Of a DNA stretch of 9,551 nt, positions 1-6,650 are shown one piece after another. The notes beneath the pieces are model-generated. The model was not told where the DNA came from. It made no database searches and worked only from the letters and a program-made list of their open reading frames with translations. The position numbers were made by a program, and so were the translations under genes. The stretch is from Candidatus Thiodiazotropha taylori. Lineage in GTDB: Bacteria; Pseudomonadota; Gammaproteobacteria; Chromatiales; Chromatiaceae. The stretch covers positions 1-9,551 of the forward strand of contig JAHRHW010000151.1 of the NCBI GenBank assembly GCA_019100305.1, read 5' to 3'. Position 1 is the stretch's first letter; each line of letters starts with the position of its first letter.

Positions 1-1
1 C

Positions 2-571
2 AACCATCTATGCAAGGATCTGGAGCTAATCAAGGACCCGACCCGCCCCAGTGACCGGGTACGCCAGGATGCCTCCCGCAGTCCTGGCGGAGACAGCCGC
101 GTCTATTTCAACAACTGTGTGGGTTGCCATGCCGGTATGGAACCCCTCGGACAGGCCTACGCCTACTACAACTTTGAGTATACCGATGATCCGGAAATCG
201 GTGCTCTGTCCTATACCCCAGGAAACGTTCAACCCAAATATCTGATCAACAGCTCAGTCTTCAAAGATGGTTATGCCACACCGGACGATCGCTGGGATAA
301 CTACTGGCGGGAGGGACCGAATGCCAGCCTGGGCTGGGACAGCAGCCTGCCGGGTACAGGTTACGGCGCCAAGTCGATGGGCGAGGAGCTGGCCAACAGC
401 CACGCGTTTGCCGAATGCCAGGTCACCAAGGCATTTCAGGCGGTCTGTCTGCGAGCACCGGTGGACAGTACGGATCGCAGCAAGATCGCCGAAATCACCA
501 GCAGTTTCAAATCCGGTTACAACATGAAGAACGTGTTCGCACAAGCGGCCGTCCATTGTGCGGGAGAGTGA
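2..571 (+). CDS. C-terminal part of exported c-type cytochrome-like protein (DUF1588/DUF1585-like), 5' truncated
   Basis: The reading frame is open from the first base of the window to TGA at 569-571, giving 189 residues of a protein whose start lies upstream. A haem c attachment site, CVGCH, is encoded at 116-130, followed by AGMEPLGQAYAYYNF. That resembles the 'CxxCH..mDPlG..' stretch of DUF1588 (PSCyt3-type) domains. The tail contains AECQVTKAFQAVC, then a charged helix and SGYNMKNVFAQAAVHC, which resembles the DUF1585 C-terminal domain of the same planctomycete-type cytochromes. The lone CxxCH means haem would be attached outside the cytoplasm, so the missing N-terminus should carry a signal peptide. 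Four other cysteines (Cys4 of the visible fragment, two in the AECQ...VC stretch, one in VHC) could form disulfides. An internal GTG at 119 lies inside the haem motif and is not the real start. The next gene follows after 6 bases, so the two are probably co-transcribed. The family resemblance is by eye; redox role is inferred, substrate unknown. Confidence 0.8.
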   Translation, partial: NHLCKDLELIKDPTRPSDRVRQDASRSPGGDSRVYFNNCVGCHAGMEPLGQAYAYYNFEYTDDPEIGALSYTPGNVQPKYLINSSVFKDGYATPDDRWDNYWREGPNASLGWDSSLPGTGYGAKSMGEELANSHAFAECQVTKAFQAVCLRAPVDSTDRSKIAEITSSFKSGYNMKNVFAQAAVHCAGE

Positions 572-577
572 TCAGTG

Positions 578-3055
578 ATGAACACGTTTAACGGATATAA
601 AATTTGTCGGGGATTCAGCGGATCTGCCTGGCTACTGATGGCGGCACTCTCGCTGTTCGGACTGCAGGCCTGCCAGGATGGAGTCTCCAACGATCCGCAG
701 CAGGAGACTACGGTCACCTCCAGCACCTACAGCGGCCCGGCCGCCCGAACCAGTGACATCCAGGGATTCAGGGTCAGTGTGTGGGAACCTTTGCGGGCAC
801 AGAACCGATGCGGCGCCTGCCACAACGCCGGTGGTCAGGCACCCTTGTTCGTCCGCGAGGATGACGTCAATCAGGCCTATGAAGCGGTCAATCCCTTCAT
901 CAATCGCAGCGAGCCGGATGAGTCCTCCCTGGTCACCAAGGTGGCCAATGGTCACAACTGCTGGGAAGCAAGCGACAGTGCCTGCGCCACCATCATCGCC
1001 AACTACATCGAATCCTGGGTTGGCGGTGGCGCCAATGCGGGCCGACAGATCGAACTGGAGGCGCCGCCGGAAAATGTGGTTGGTGAGAGCAAGGTCTTCC
1101 CGGACGATTCAAGCCTGTTCGCCAGCCATGTCCACCCGCTGCTGACCGACTACTGCACCGAGTGTCATGTGGAGGATGCGGCCGCTCCTCAATCCCCCTA
1201 TTTTGCGGCAGCGGATGTGGAGTCCGCCTATGCGGCCGTCAAGACGTCGATCGATCTTGATACCCCATCCAACTCCCGTCTGGTTCAGCGTCTGATCGAA
1301 CTCCACAACTGCTGGGATGACTGCCCGAGCAATGCTCAGGAGATGGAGACCGCCATCGACAACATGGCCAGCAGCATCTCTCCGACTCCGGTCGATCCGG
1401 ATCTGGTGGTCAGTCGGGCACTGACCCTGCCGGAAGGCACGGTGGCGAGCGGCGGCAGTCGCCAGGAGAGTGACATCATCGCCCTGTACGAATTCAAGAC
1501 CGGCAGTGGTAACACCGCCTACGACACCAGTGGCGTCGATCCGGCAATCAACCTGACCCTGAGTGGTGACACCACCTGGGTGGAGGGCTGGGGTCTGGAG
1601 TTCAGGACCGGCAAGGCCCAGGGCAGCACCAGTGACAGCCGCAAGCTCAGCCAGCTGATCCAGGCAACCGGCGAATACACGGTGGAGGCCTGGGTGGTGC
1701 CGAGTAATGTCACCCAGGAGGGACCGGCCAGAATCATCAGTTACTCTGCGGGTACCGACGATCGTAACTTCACTCTGGGCCAGACTCTCTACAACTACGA
1801 CTTCCTGCACCGCTCCAGCACCACGGACGGTAACGGTGAGCCAGCCCACTCCACCTCAGATGATGATGAGGATCTGCAGGCCACCGAACAACATGTGGTG
1901 GTCACTTTCGACCCGGAGAACGGGCGCCAGGTCTATGTCAACGGCATCCACACCGATGACCTGGATGAGACCGCAGCGGGCAATCTCAACGACTGGGACG
2001 ACACCTACGCCCTGGTACTGGGAAATGAGGCCTCAGGCGACCGCCCCTGGGCGGGCAAGGTGCGACTGCTGGCGATCCACAACCGGGCATTGAATGCGGC
2101 ACAGATCCAACAGAATTTCGCAGCGGGTGTCGGCGAAAAGTACTTCCTGCTGTTCAATGTCAGCAGCCTGCTCAACCTGCCTCAAAGCTATGTGATGATC
2201 GAGGTCAGTCAGTTCGATAACTACAGCTACCTGTTCCGTCAGCCGAAGTTCATCAGCCTGGATGAGAGTGTATTGCCTGGTTCGATACCGATCCAGGGGA
2301 TGCGTATCGGTATCAACGGTAAAGAGGCGGCCATCGGTCAGGCCTACGCCACTCTCGACACCACCATCAACGACTCCGAGTACACCGTCAACGGTCAGTT
2401 GCTATCGAACATAGGCACCACCATCGCGACAGAAAAAGGTTCGGAAAACGATCAGTTCTTCCTCACCTTCGAAAGACTGGGTGAACACACCAATGTCTTC
2501 ATCGAACCTGAAGCACTGCCCCCGACAGAACCGGCGGATGGTGAACCGGTTTCCACGGTAGGCCTGCGTACCTTCGATGAGATCAACGCCACCATGGCGT
2601 CCCTGACCGGCGTCAGCCAGACCCTTGAAGCGGTTCAGACAACCTATACCACCATCAAGCAGCAATTGCCCTCGGCGGAGGCGATCAACGGCTTTCTCTC
2701 ATCCCATCAGGTGGCTGTCTCACAACTGGCAATCGAATACTGTAGTGCGATGGTTGACGACACCGGTTTGAGAGCGGGCTTCTTCCCCGGATTCGATTTC
2801 AATGCCAACGCCAACGACATCGCGACAGCGACCTGGCAGAGTCAGGTGGTAACCCCGCTGATCGTCAATTTCATGGGTGAGAACCTCACCACCCAGCCCG
2901 ATCCGGGCATGGTCGAGAGCGAATTGATGAGCCTGCTTACCGGCAGTGTCGGACTGGCCCGCTGCAGCGGTCAATGCGCCACGGACCGAACTGAAAAGGC
3001 AACCAAGGCAGCCTGTGCCTCGCTGCTGGGCAGTGCCGTAGTGCTACTGCAATAG
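578..3055 (+). CDS. Lipoprotein with two haem c modules and a LamG domain
   Basis: This encodes 825 residues from ATG 578; GTG 575 directly before it is an alternative start. A GGAGAG ribosome site (563-568) overlaps the end of the previous gene. The N-terminus has a hydrophobic segment ending in a lipobox, LQAC (Cys32), so the mature protein is lipid-anchored; +2 is Gln, which favours the outer membrane. Two similar modules follow. Module 1 has CGACH at Cys78-His82, then APLF and HNCW near 126. Module 2 has CTECH at Cys193-His197, then SPYF and HNCW near 243. Residues about 300-517 look like a LamG/concanavalin fold: YTVEAWV, VYVNGI, and a closing WAGKVRLLAIHNRAL. The remaining ~300 residues match nothing I can name: a beta-rich part, then a helical part with cysteines (YCSAM, ARCSGQC, KAACA). 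The combination suggests electron transfer plus binding of a carbohydrate or surface ligand, but this is inference. I recall similar LamG proteins next to DUF1501-like genes in gammaproteobacteria. Confidence 0.9.
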   Translation: MNTFNGYKICRGFSGSAWLLMAALSLFGLQACQDGVSNDPQQETTVTSSTYSGPAARTSDIQGFRVSVWEPLRAQNRCGACHNAGGQAPLFVREDDVNQAYEAVNPFINRSEPDESSLVTKVANGHNCWEASDSACATIIANYIESWVGGGANAGRQIELEAPPENVVGESKVFPDDSSLFASHVHPLLTDYCTECHVEDAAAPQSPYFAAADVESAYAAVKTSIDLDTPSNSRLVQRLIELHNCWDDCPSNAQEMETAIDNMASSISPTPVDPDLVVSRALTLPEGTVASGGSRQESDIIALYEFKTGSGNTAYDTSGVDPAINLTLSGDTTWVEGWGLEFRTGKAQGSTSDSRKLSQLIQATGEYTVEAWVVPSNVTQEGPARIISYSAGTDDRNFTLGQTLYNYDFLHRSSTTDGNGEPAHSTSDDDEDLQATEQHVVVTFDPENGRQVYVNGIHTDDLDETAAGNLNDWDDTYALVLGNEASGDRPWAGKVRLLAIHNRALNAAQIQQNFAAGVGEKYFLLFNVSSLLNLPQSYVMIEVSQFDNYSYLFRQPKFISLDESVLPGSIPIQGMRIGINGKEAAIGQAYATLDTTINDSEYTVNGQLLSNIGTTIATEKGSENDQFFLTFERLGEHTNVFIEPEALPPTEPADGEPVSTVGLRTFDEINATMASLTGVSQTLEAVQTTYTTIKQQLPSAEAINGFLSSHQVAVSQLAIEYCSAMVDDTGLRAGFFPGFDFNANANDIATATWQSQVVTPLIVNFMGENLTTQPDPGMVESELMSLLTGSVGLARCSGQCATDRTEKATKAACASLLGSAVVLLQ

Positions 3056-3078
3056 AAACCCAGACGGAAAGACTAAAG

Positions 3079-4650
3079 ATGCGTAGAAAAGTGAAAAACC
3101 TCTCACCGGACGCCCCCCTGCTCCACCCGGATCACCCTCGCCCGGTGACACGCAGGGATTTTATCCGTCAGGGCATGCTGGCCGGTCTCGGCGCGGTCAC
3201 CACCCCATCCCTGTTCGGGCTGTTCGCCAATCCCGGTGAAGCCAGAGCCGCTCTCTCGCCGGACCTCGAGACGCTGAAGAACAGCTGCGGTATCGATACC
3301 CTGGGTGGCGGCAAGATACCCTTCATCTGTTTCGATCTGGCGGGCGGCGCGAATATCGCCGGATCCAATGTCCTGGCCGGACGACAGGGAGGTCAGCTCG
3401 ATTTCCTCACCACCGCCGGATACAACCGGCTCGGCCTGCCGGGTGACATGGTGCCCTCGATCGTCAACCCCGATACCAACCTGAACGACTTCATCAACAG
3501 CGAGCTGGGCCTTGCCTTCCACTCCGACAGTGCGTTTCTGCGGGGCATTCTGGAGAAGGTCTCGGTGGGCAATCGGGCCAACATCAATGGTGCCATCATT
3601 CCGGCCCGCTCGGAAAATGATACCGGCAACAATCCCCACAATCCGATGTATGCGATCAACCGGTGCGGTGCCGACGGGGAATTGCTGACGCTGATCGGGT
3701 CCCGCAGTTCGGACTCGGGCGGCAACTCCCTGGCGCCGGCGGATCAGGTGGATCCCGCCGTGCGGCCCACCAAAGTCGATCGTCCCAGTGACACCACCGG
3801 CCTGGTGGACACCGGCAAGCTGGTCGGCATGCTCGACCAGGCCGATGCGGTGGCGGTGATGGAGGCGATCCAGCGGATCTCCGATATGAAACTGGACAGC
3901 GTAAACACCGGTATCTCCACCGATCAGATCGTCAAGGAGCTGGTCCGTTGTGGCTATGTTAAAAGTGCCGACCTGGTGGATCGATATGGCGATCCGGCGG
4001 CGCTGGACGTCACCGCAGACCCGGACATCATCGGCCCGATCTTCACTCAGGAGGAGTTCGACAGTGATGGAGAATTCCGCAAAACCGCCTCCGTCATGAA
4101 GCTGGTGATCAACGGCTATGCGGGCGCCGGCACCATCACCATGGGTGGCTACGACTACCACACCGGTGACCGTGCCGTGGGAGAGATCCGGGATCTTCGA
4201 GCCGGTCGCTGCATGGGGGCCTGTATCGAGTATGCCGCACGCATCGGCACCCCGTTAATGCTGTATGTCTTCAGTGATGGCTCAGTCTCCAGTAACGGCA
4301 CCCTGGACAACTCGGCCGACGGTCGCGGCAAGGGGGTATGGACCGGCGACAATCAATCCACCGCCGCCTCCTTCTTCCTGGTCTTCAACCCGGCCGGCCA
4401 GCCGACACTGGCGGGCGCCAGTGCGGATGAGCAACTGCGCCATCAGCAGATCGGCTATTTCACCGCCGATGGGGCGGTGGACAACGGCTCAAGCCCGGCG
4501 GCCAACAACGTCAATCAGTTGGTCTTGACCGTGGCACTCAACTACCTCGCACTGCATGGCGAACAGAGTCAGTTCAGCTCCCTGTTCGGCACCAGCCTGG
4601 GGAACGCCACCATGCTCGACAGTCTGACCGCTTTCAATCCGATCATGTAG
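3079..4650 (+). CDS. Tat-exported DUF1501-like protein of unknown function
   Basis: This encodes 523 residues, starting at ATG 3079 with a GGAAA ribosome site 8 bases upstream, 23 bases after the LamG gene. A twin-arginine signal is clear: TRRDFIRQGM at residues 24-33, a hydrophobic stretch, and a likely cleavage site after EARA (residue 57). The body begins with PFICFDLAGGANIAGSN (81-97), comparable to the 'LxGGnDg' opening of DUF1501, a family I believe belongs to the alkaline-phosphatase-like fold. Near the C-terminus come MGGYDYHTGD (355-364), comparable to the family's 'DtH' segment, and YVFSDGSVSSNG (from 396), at the place of its 'SEFGR' segment. No GTDHG motif is seen; GVWTGDNQST stands there instead, so metal or phosphate chemistry may be lost or altered. 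Proteins like this are, as I recall, sometimes mislabelled 'general secretion pathway protein GspF'; nothing here looks like a type II secretion platform protein. Tat export implies folding, perhaps with a cofactor, before export. Function is unknown; partnership with the two upstream haem genes is inferred from spacing. Confidence 0.87.
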   Translation: MRRKVKNLSPDAPLLHPDHPRPVTRRDFIRQGMLAGLGAVTTPSLFGLFANPGEARAALSPDLETLKNSCGIDTLGGGKIPFICFDLAGGANIAGSNVLAGRQGGQLDFLTTAGYNRLGLPGDMVPSIVNPDTNLNDFINSELGLAFHSDSAFLRGILEKVSVGNRANINGAIIPARSENDTGNNPHNPMYAINRCGADGELLTLIGSRSSDSGGNSLAPADQVDPAVRPTKVDRPSDTTGLVDTGKLVGMLDQADAVAVMEAIQRISDMKLDSVNTGISTDQIVKELVRCGYVKSADLVDRYGDPAALDVTADPDIIGPIFTQEEFDSDGEFRKTASVMKLVINGYAGAGTITMGGYDYHTGDRAVGEIRDLRAGRCMGACIEYAARIGTPLMLYVFSDGSVSSNGTLDNSADGRGKGVWTGDNQSTAASFFLVFNPAGQPTLAGASADEQLRHQQIGYFTADGAVDNGSSPAANNVNQLVLTVALNYLALHGEQSQFSSLFGTSLGNATMLDSLTAFNPIM

Positions 4651-4682
4651 TGTGGTGCAGCGGCAGACGCTGGTTATCGGTT

Positions 4683-4765
4683 AACCGCAAATTAACGCAA
4701 AAAGAAGCCTTATCGCTCGCGCTTTATTTGTGACATTTTACGGTGATTGGCGTCCATTTGCGGTT
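4683..4765. repeat. Imperfect inverted repeat, 16-base arms
   Basis: The left arm AACCGCAAATTAACGC (4683-4698) and the right arm GCGTCCATTTGCGGTT (4750-4765) are reverse complements at 14 of 16 positions, with 10 contiguous pairs at the outer end and 51 bases between them. The arms could form a cruciform or a long RNA stem, or bind a dimeric regulator. Strings of the type CGCAAATGAACGC are, as I recall, scattered between genes in many proteobacterial genomes, so a degenerate dispersed repeat is the simplest reading. There is no T-run after the right arm, so terminator function is unlikely. Confidence 0.6.
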
Positions 4766-4772
4766 CATTCCG
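4748..4772 (+). repeat. Copy 1 of a split motif shared by two intergenic gaps
   Basis: The pattern is TGGCGTCCATT, two bases, CGG, then TTCATTCCG directly after. The same three blocks in the same order and orientation occur before pcm at 6597-6630, where 9 extra bases separate CGG and TTCATTCCG. This copy ends 49 bases before the M1 peptidase start and contains the right arm of the inverted repeat at 4683-4765. It may be a dispersed repeat or a shared regulatory site; the sequence alone does not decide. Confidence 0.55.
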
Positions 4773-4821
4773 TCTAACAGATTAAGATTCATGCAGGAGC
4801 ACTGATTTCAGAGATCTGCCA

Positions 4822-6186
4822 GTGGATAAGGCCAAGCACTCTATCTCGGATAAGCGACAACAATTACTCTACCTGGCAACCATCAGCCTCGCATTGTGGC
4901 TGTCCGCATGCGGTGGCGGTGGCAGCGGTGATGACCCGGGCAGCAGCGCCACACCACAGGCAACGGAGGATTGGCAGCGCGATATCCTGCTCACCAGCCT
5001 GACCATCGACCTGGAAGCGATGCAGGGCAGTGCGGACATCCAGTTGGCGGGCTCAACCACATCCAGCGGCGCATCCTTCGAGAGCGGTGACCTGATCATT
5101 GCACAGGTCACTGCAAACGGCCGCCAGCTCAACTATCGAAACGAAAACGGCACGCTGCATGTCGGCGTCCCCCTATCATCTGATCACGTGACACTCTCCA
5201 TCGACTACAGCCTCAACCTGCAGAACAATTTTGACGGCTTACTGGATGGCGGTATGAGTTTTACCTGGCCCTACTACTGCGGCAATCTGTTCCCATGCAA
5301 ATCCGCACCGGCAGAGGGAAGCGGCTACGAACTGCAGATCAATGGTGCGCCACCGGGTTCTGCAGCGATCTACCCGGCATCGATAATCAGCGATGCACCG
5401 GCATACATGCTGGCCTGGGTGGTGGGAGACTATTCCTCCAGCAATCTGGGTGCGACCGCAGCCGGTACTGAGGTAGGCGTCTACTATCCAGCGGACCTGC
5501 AACTACAGGCGCTCGACGGCAGTCGCTATCTGCGTGATGTGTTTGACTGGTACGAACGTACCTACGGACCCTATCCGTTCGGTCAGGCGGTAGCCAGTGT
5601 CTCGGTCGAGTGGGGTCCCGGCCAGTTCGGCGGCATGGAGCACCACCCCTTCTGGCATATCGCCTCAAGCTCGATATCCGATCCATGGGTACACGTTCAC
5701 GAAGCCGCACATGGCTGGTTTGGCAACGGTGTGCGTATCGCCTGCTGGGAGGATTTCGTGCTCTCTGAGGGCCTCGCCTCATACCTTACGGCAAGAGCCG
5801 TCAGCACGATCGCCGGTGAGGCATCGGGTGAACAGGTCTGGGCATCTTATGCAGCGAGACTGGCCCAGCTGCAACAGAGCAGCGGCAACAAAATCGCCTG
5901 GCCGGCCGGATGCCAGCAGATCGATATTCTGCAGGATGGGTTGTTCGGCACAGCACCCTACATGAAGGGGGCTTACTTTTTCAGACATCTGGAGTTTTCG
6001 CTGGGGGTGGATCTGCTCGATCGGATTCTCAGAGAGTTCTTCCAATCCTATGTTGGCACTGCGGCATCGATGGATGATTTGTTGCAGCTGGTCGAGCAGA
6101 GCAGTGGTTATGATCCTGAAGACTGCGCCATCGCCTGGCTCAGATCAGAAACCCTACCCAACGGCGACAATTGTGCGTACCAATAA
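4822..6186 (+). CDS. M1-family zinc metallopeptidase-like lipoprotein
   Basis: This encodes 454 residues from GTG 4822, with a weak AGAGA ribosome site 7 bases upstream. I chose this start because it yields a complete lipoprotein signal: basic N-terminus, hydrophobic segment and lipobox LSAC (Cys30), followed by a Gly-rich linker. Gly at +2 favours outer-membrane sorting. Residues about 55-200 form the beta-rich N-terminal domain of M1 enzymes. The catalytic domain has YGPYPFGQ (248-255), an exopeptidase-type motif GGMEH (270-274) where many M1 aminopeptidases have GAMEN, and the zinc site HEAAH (293-297) with the third ligand Glu316 exactly 18 residues later. Tyr380 in APYMKGAY fits the transition-state tyrosine. 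All catalytic residues therefore appear present. The protein stops soon after the catalytic domain and lacks the large helical C-terminal domain of PepN-type enzymes. Paired cysteines (153/159, 308/364, 435/451) suit a disulfide-forming compartment. A role in trimming peptides in the envelope is likely; substrate unknown. Confidence 0.9.
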   Translation: MDKAKHSISDKRQQLLYLATISLALWLSACGGGGSGDDPGSSATPQATEDWQRDILLTSLTIDLEAMQGSADIQLAGSTTSSGASFESGDLIIAQVTANGRQLNYRNENGTLHVGVPLSSDHVTLSIDYSLNLQNNFDGLLDGGMSFTWPYYCGNLFPCKSAPAEGSGYELQINGAPPGSAAIYPASIISDAPAYMLAWVVGDYSSSNLGATAAGTEVGVYYPADLQLQALDGSRYLRDVFDWYERTYGPYPFGQAVASVSVEWGPGQFGGMEHHPFWHIASSSISDPWVHVHEAAHGWFGNGVRIACWEDFVLSEGLASYLTARAVSTIAGEASGEQVWASYAARLAQLQQSSGNKIAWPAGCQQIDILQDGLFGTAPYMKGAYFFRHLEFSLGVDLLDRILREFFQSYVGTAASMDDLLQLVEQSSGYDPEDCAIAWLRSETLPNGDNCAYQ

Positions 6187-6571
6187 TCATCCTCCGCGAG
6201 GAGCTGCTGAAACAAACACACTGCATAGATTCACTTCGAGCTATATTTAAAATATCAGGGTTGCTCAGTTCGGATGGAGCGAAACCATACGGCAGATTTC
6301 CTGGGTCATGGCAGTGACTCAATATCAAAGTTTAATAATCTACACAACGCAATATTGAACAGATCTGTATGGCGCCAAATACGCTTGGATTAAACACCAG
6401 GAAGCACCTTGACGGTTGCCGAGCTACCATCAGTTTTAATACGGATGGTCAGGTTAGCAATAAGGCGAAGCATCGCCATAGTTATCGAACAAACACAGAC
6501 GCACTGGTTTTTCCAGACAGCAGTGAACATAGGCTGAAATGACAAATTTTATAACCATCGGAAACTGCATA

Positions 6572-6620
6572 ATTATTGGCGAATAGTCGCAGTAAATGGC
6601 GTCCATTCACGGCCAATAAT
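6572..6620. repeat. Strong imperfect hairpin upstream of pcm
   Basis: The left arm ATTATTGGCGAATAGTCGC (6572-6590) pairs with 6599-6620: nine outer pairs (ATTATTGGC with GCCAATAAT at 6612-6620), a three-base bulge (6609-6611), then eight of ten inner pairs, around an 8-base loop. It ends 30 bases before the pcm start codon. It has no downstream T-run, so it is either a regulatory leader structure or a degenerate palindromic repeat. Its right arm contains part of the motif shared with the upstream gap. Confidence 0.65.
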
Positions 6621-6630
6621 ATTCATTCCG
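6597..6630 (+). repeat. Copy 2 of the split motif shared by two intergenic gaps
   Basis: TGGCGTCCATT (6597-6607), CGG (6610-6612) and TTCATTCCG (6622-6630) repeat the three blocks found at 4748-4772, with a 9-base insertion CCAATAATA. The insertion supplies part of the outer stem of the local hairpin, so the two copies are built into different inverted repeats. The motif ends 20 bases before the pcm start, close enough to include the leader or promoter. Confidence 0.55.
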
Positions 6631-6650
6631 CACAGTAGCGGGGCTGCACC

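Larger units (their letters stand above)
4651..4821. other. Intergenic gap between DUF1501-like and M1 peptidase genes
   Basis: This gap of 171 bases ends the left operon and must hold any separate promoter of the peptidase gene. A small stem CAGCG/CGCTG (4658-4672) follows the stop but lacks a T-run, so it is not a convincing terminator. A perfect 10-base palindrome, CGGTTAACCG, lies at 4678-4687 at the edge of a larger inverted repeat. A very weak promoter pair, TTGCGG (4759) and TAAGAT (4783), can be proposed but is no better than chance. An AGGAG at 4795-4799 is 22 bases from the chosen start, too far to serve it. Confidence 0.5.
6187..6650. other. AT-richer intergenic gap of 464 bases
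   Basis: I see no convincing protein or RNA gene here. A short stem with a GCGA loop (CTCC 6192-6195, GGAG 6200-6203) follows the peptidase stop but has no T-run. The longest interesting frame is on the minus strand, 6530 down to 6390 (46 codons, MFTAVWKNQC... to ...VKVLPGV), without a ribosome site, and I do not call it a gene. CATAAT at 6568-6573 resembles a -10 box but has no well-spaced -35. The last 80 bases carry the hairpin and shared motif listed separately. Base composition is visibly more AT-rich than the flanking genes. Confidence 0.6.

Noticed and set aside
119..571. Internal GTG as start of the first gene
   Set aside because: The GTG lies within the CVGCH haem motif and the frame continues open to the window edge, so the gene begins upstream.
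1109..1849. Minus-strand open frame (246 codons) opposite the LamG gene
   Set aside because: It is antisense to a strongly supported gene, with no recognisable domain and shadow-type composition.
3103..4161. Long minus-strand open frame (352 codons) opposite the DUF1501-like gene
   Set aside because: It lies fully antisense to a gene with a clear Tat signal and family motifs. Its translation is low-complexity and rich in R, G, V, D and H, as expected for a mirror frame in GC-biased DNA.
4658..4672. Small stem after the DUF1501-like stop as a terminator
   Set aside because: The stem is only five pairs and is not followed by a T-run.
4728..4745. TGTGA-containing stretch as a CRP-type site
   Set aside because: Only one half-site is present; the second half does not match TCACA at the required spacing.
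6192..6203. CTCC-GCGA-GGAG stem after the peptidase stop as a terminator
   Set aside because: The stem has four pairs and no T-run; such a short stem is common by chance.
6390..6530. Minus-strand frame of 46 codons (MFTAVWKNQC... to ...VKVLPGV) in the 464-base gap
   Set aside because: It has a plausible amino-acid mix but no ribosome site or promoter and no family I recognise, and it lies beside repeat-like DNA. It could be a remnant, but it is unsupported as a gene.
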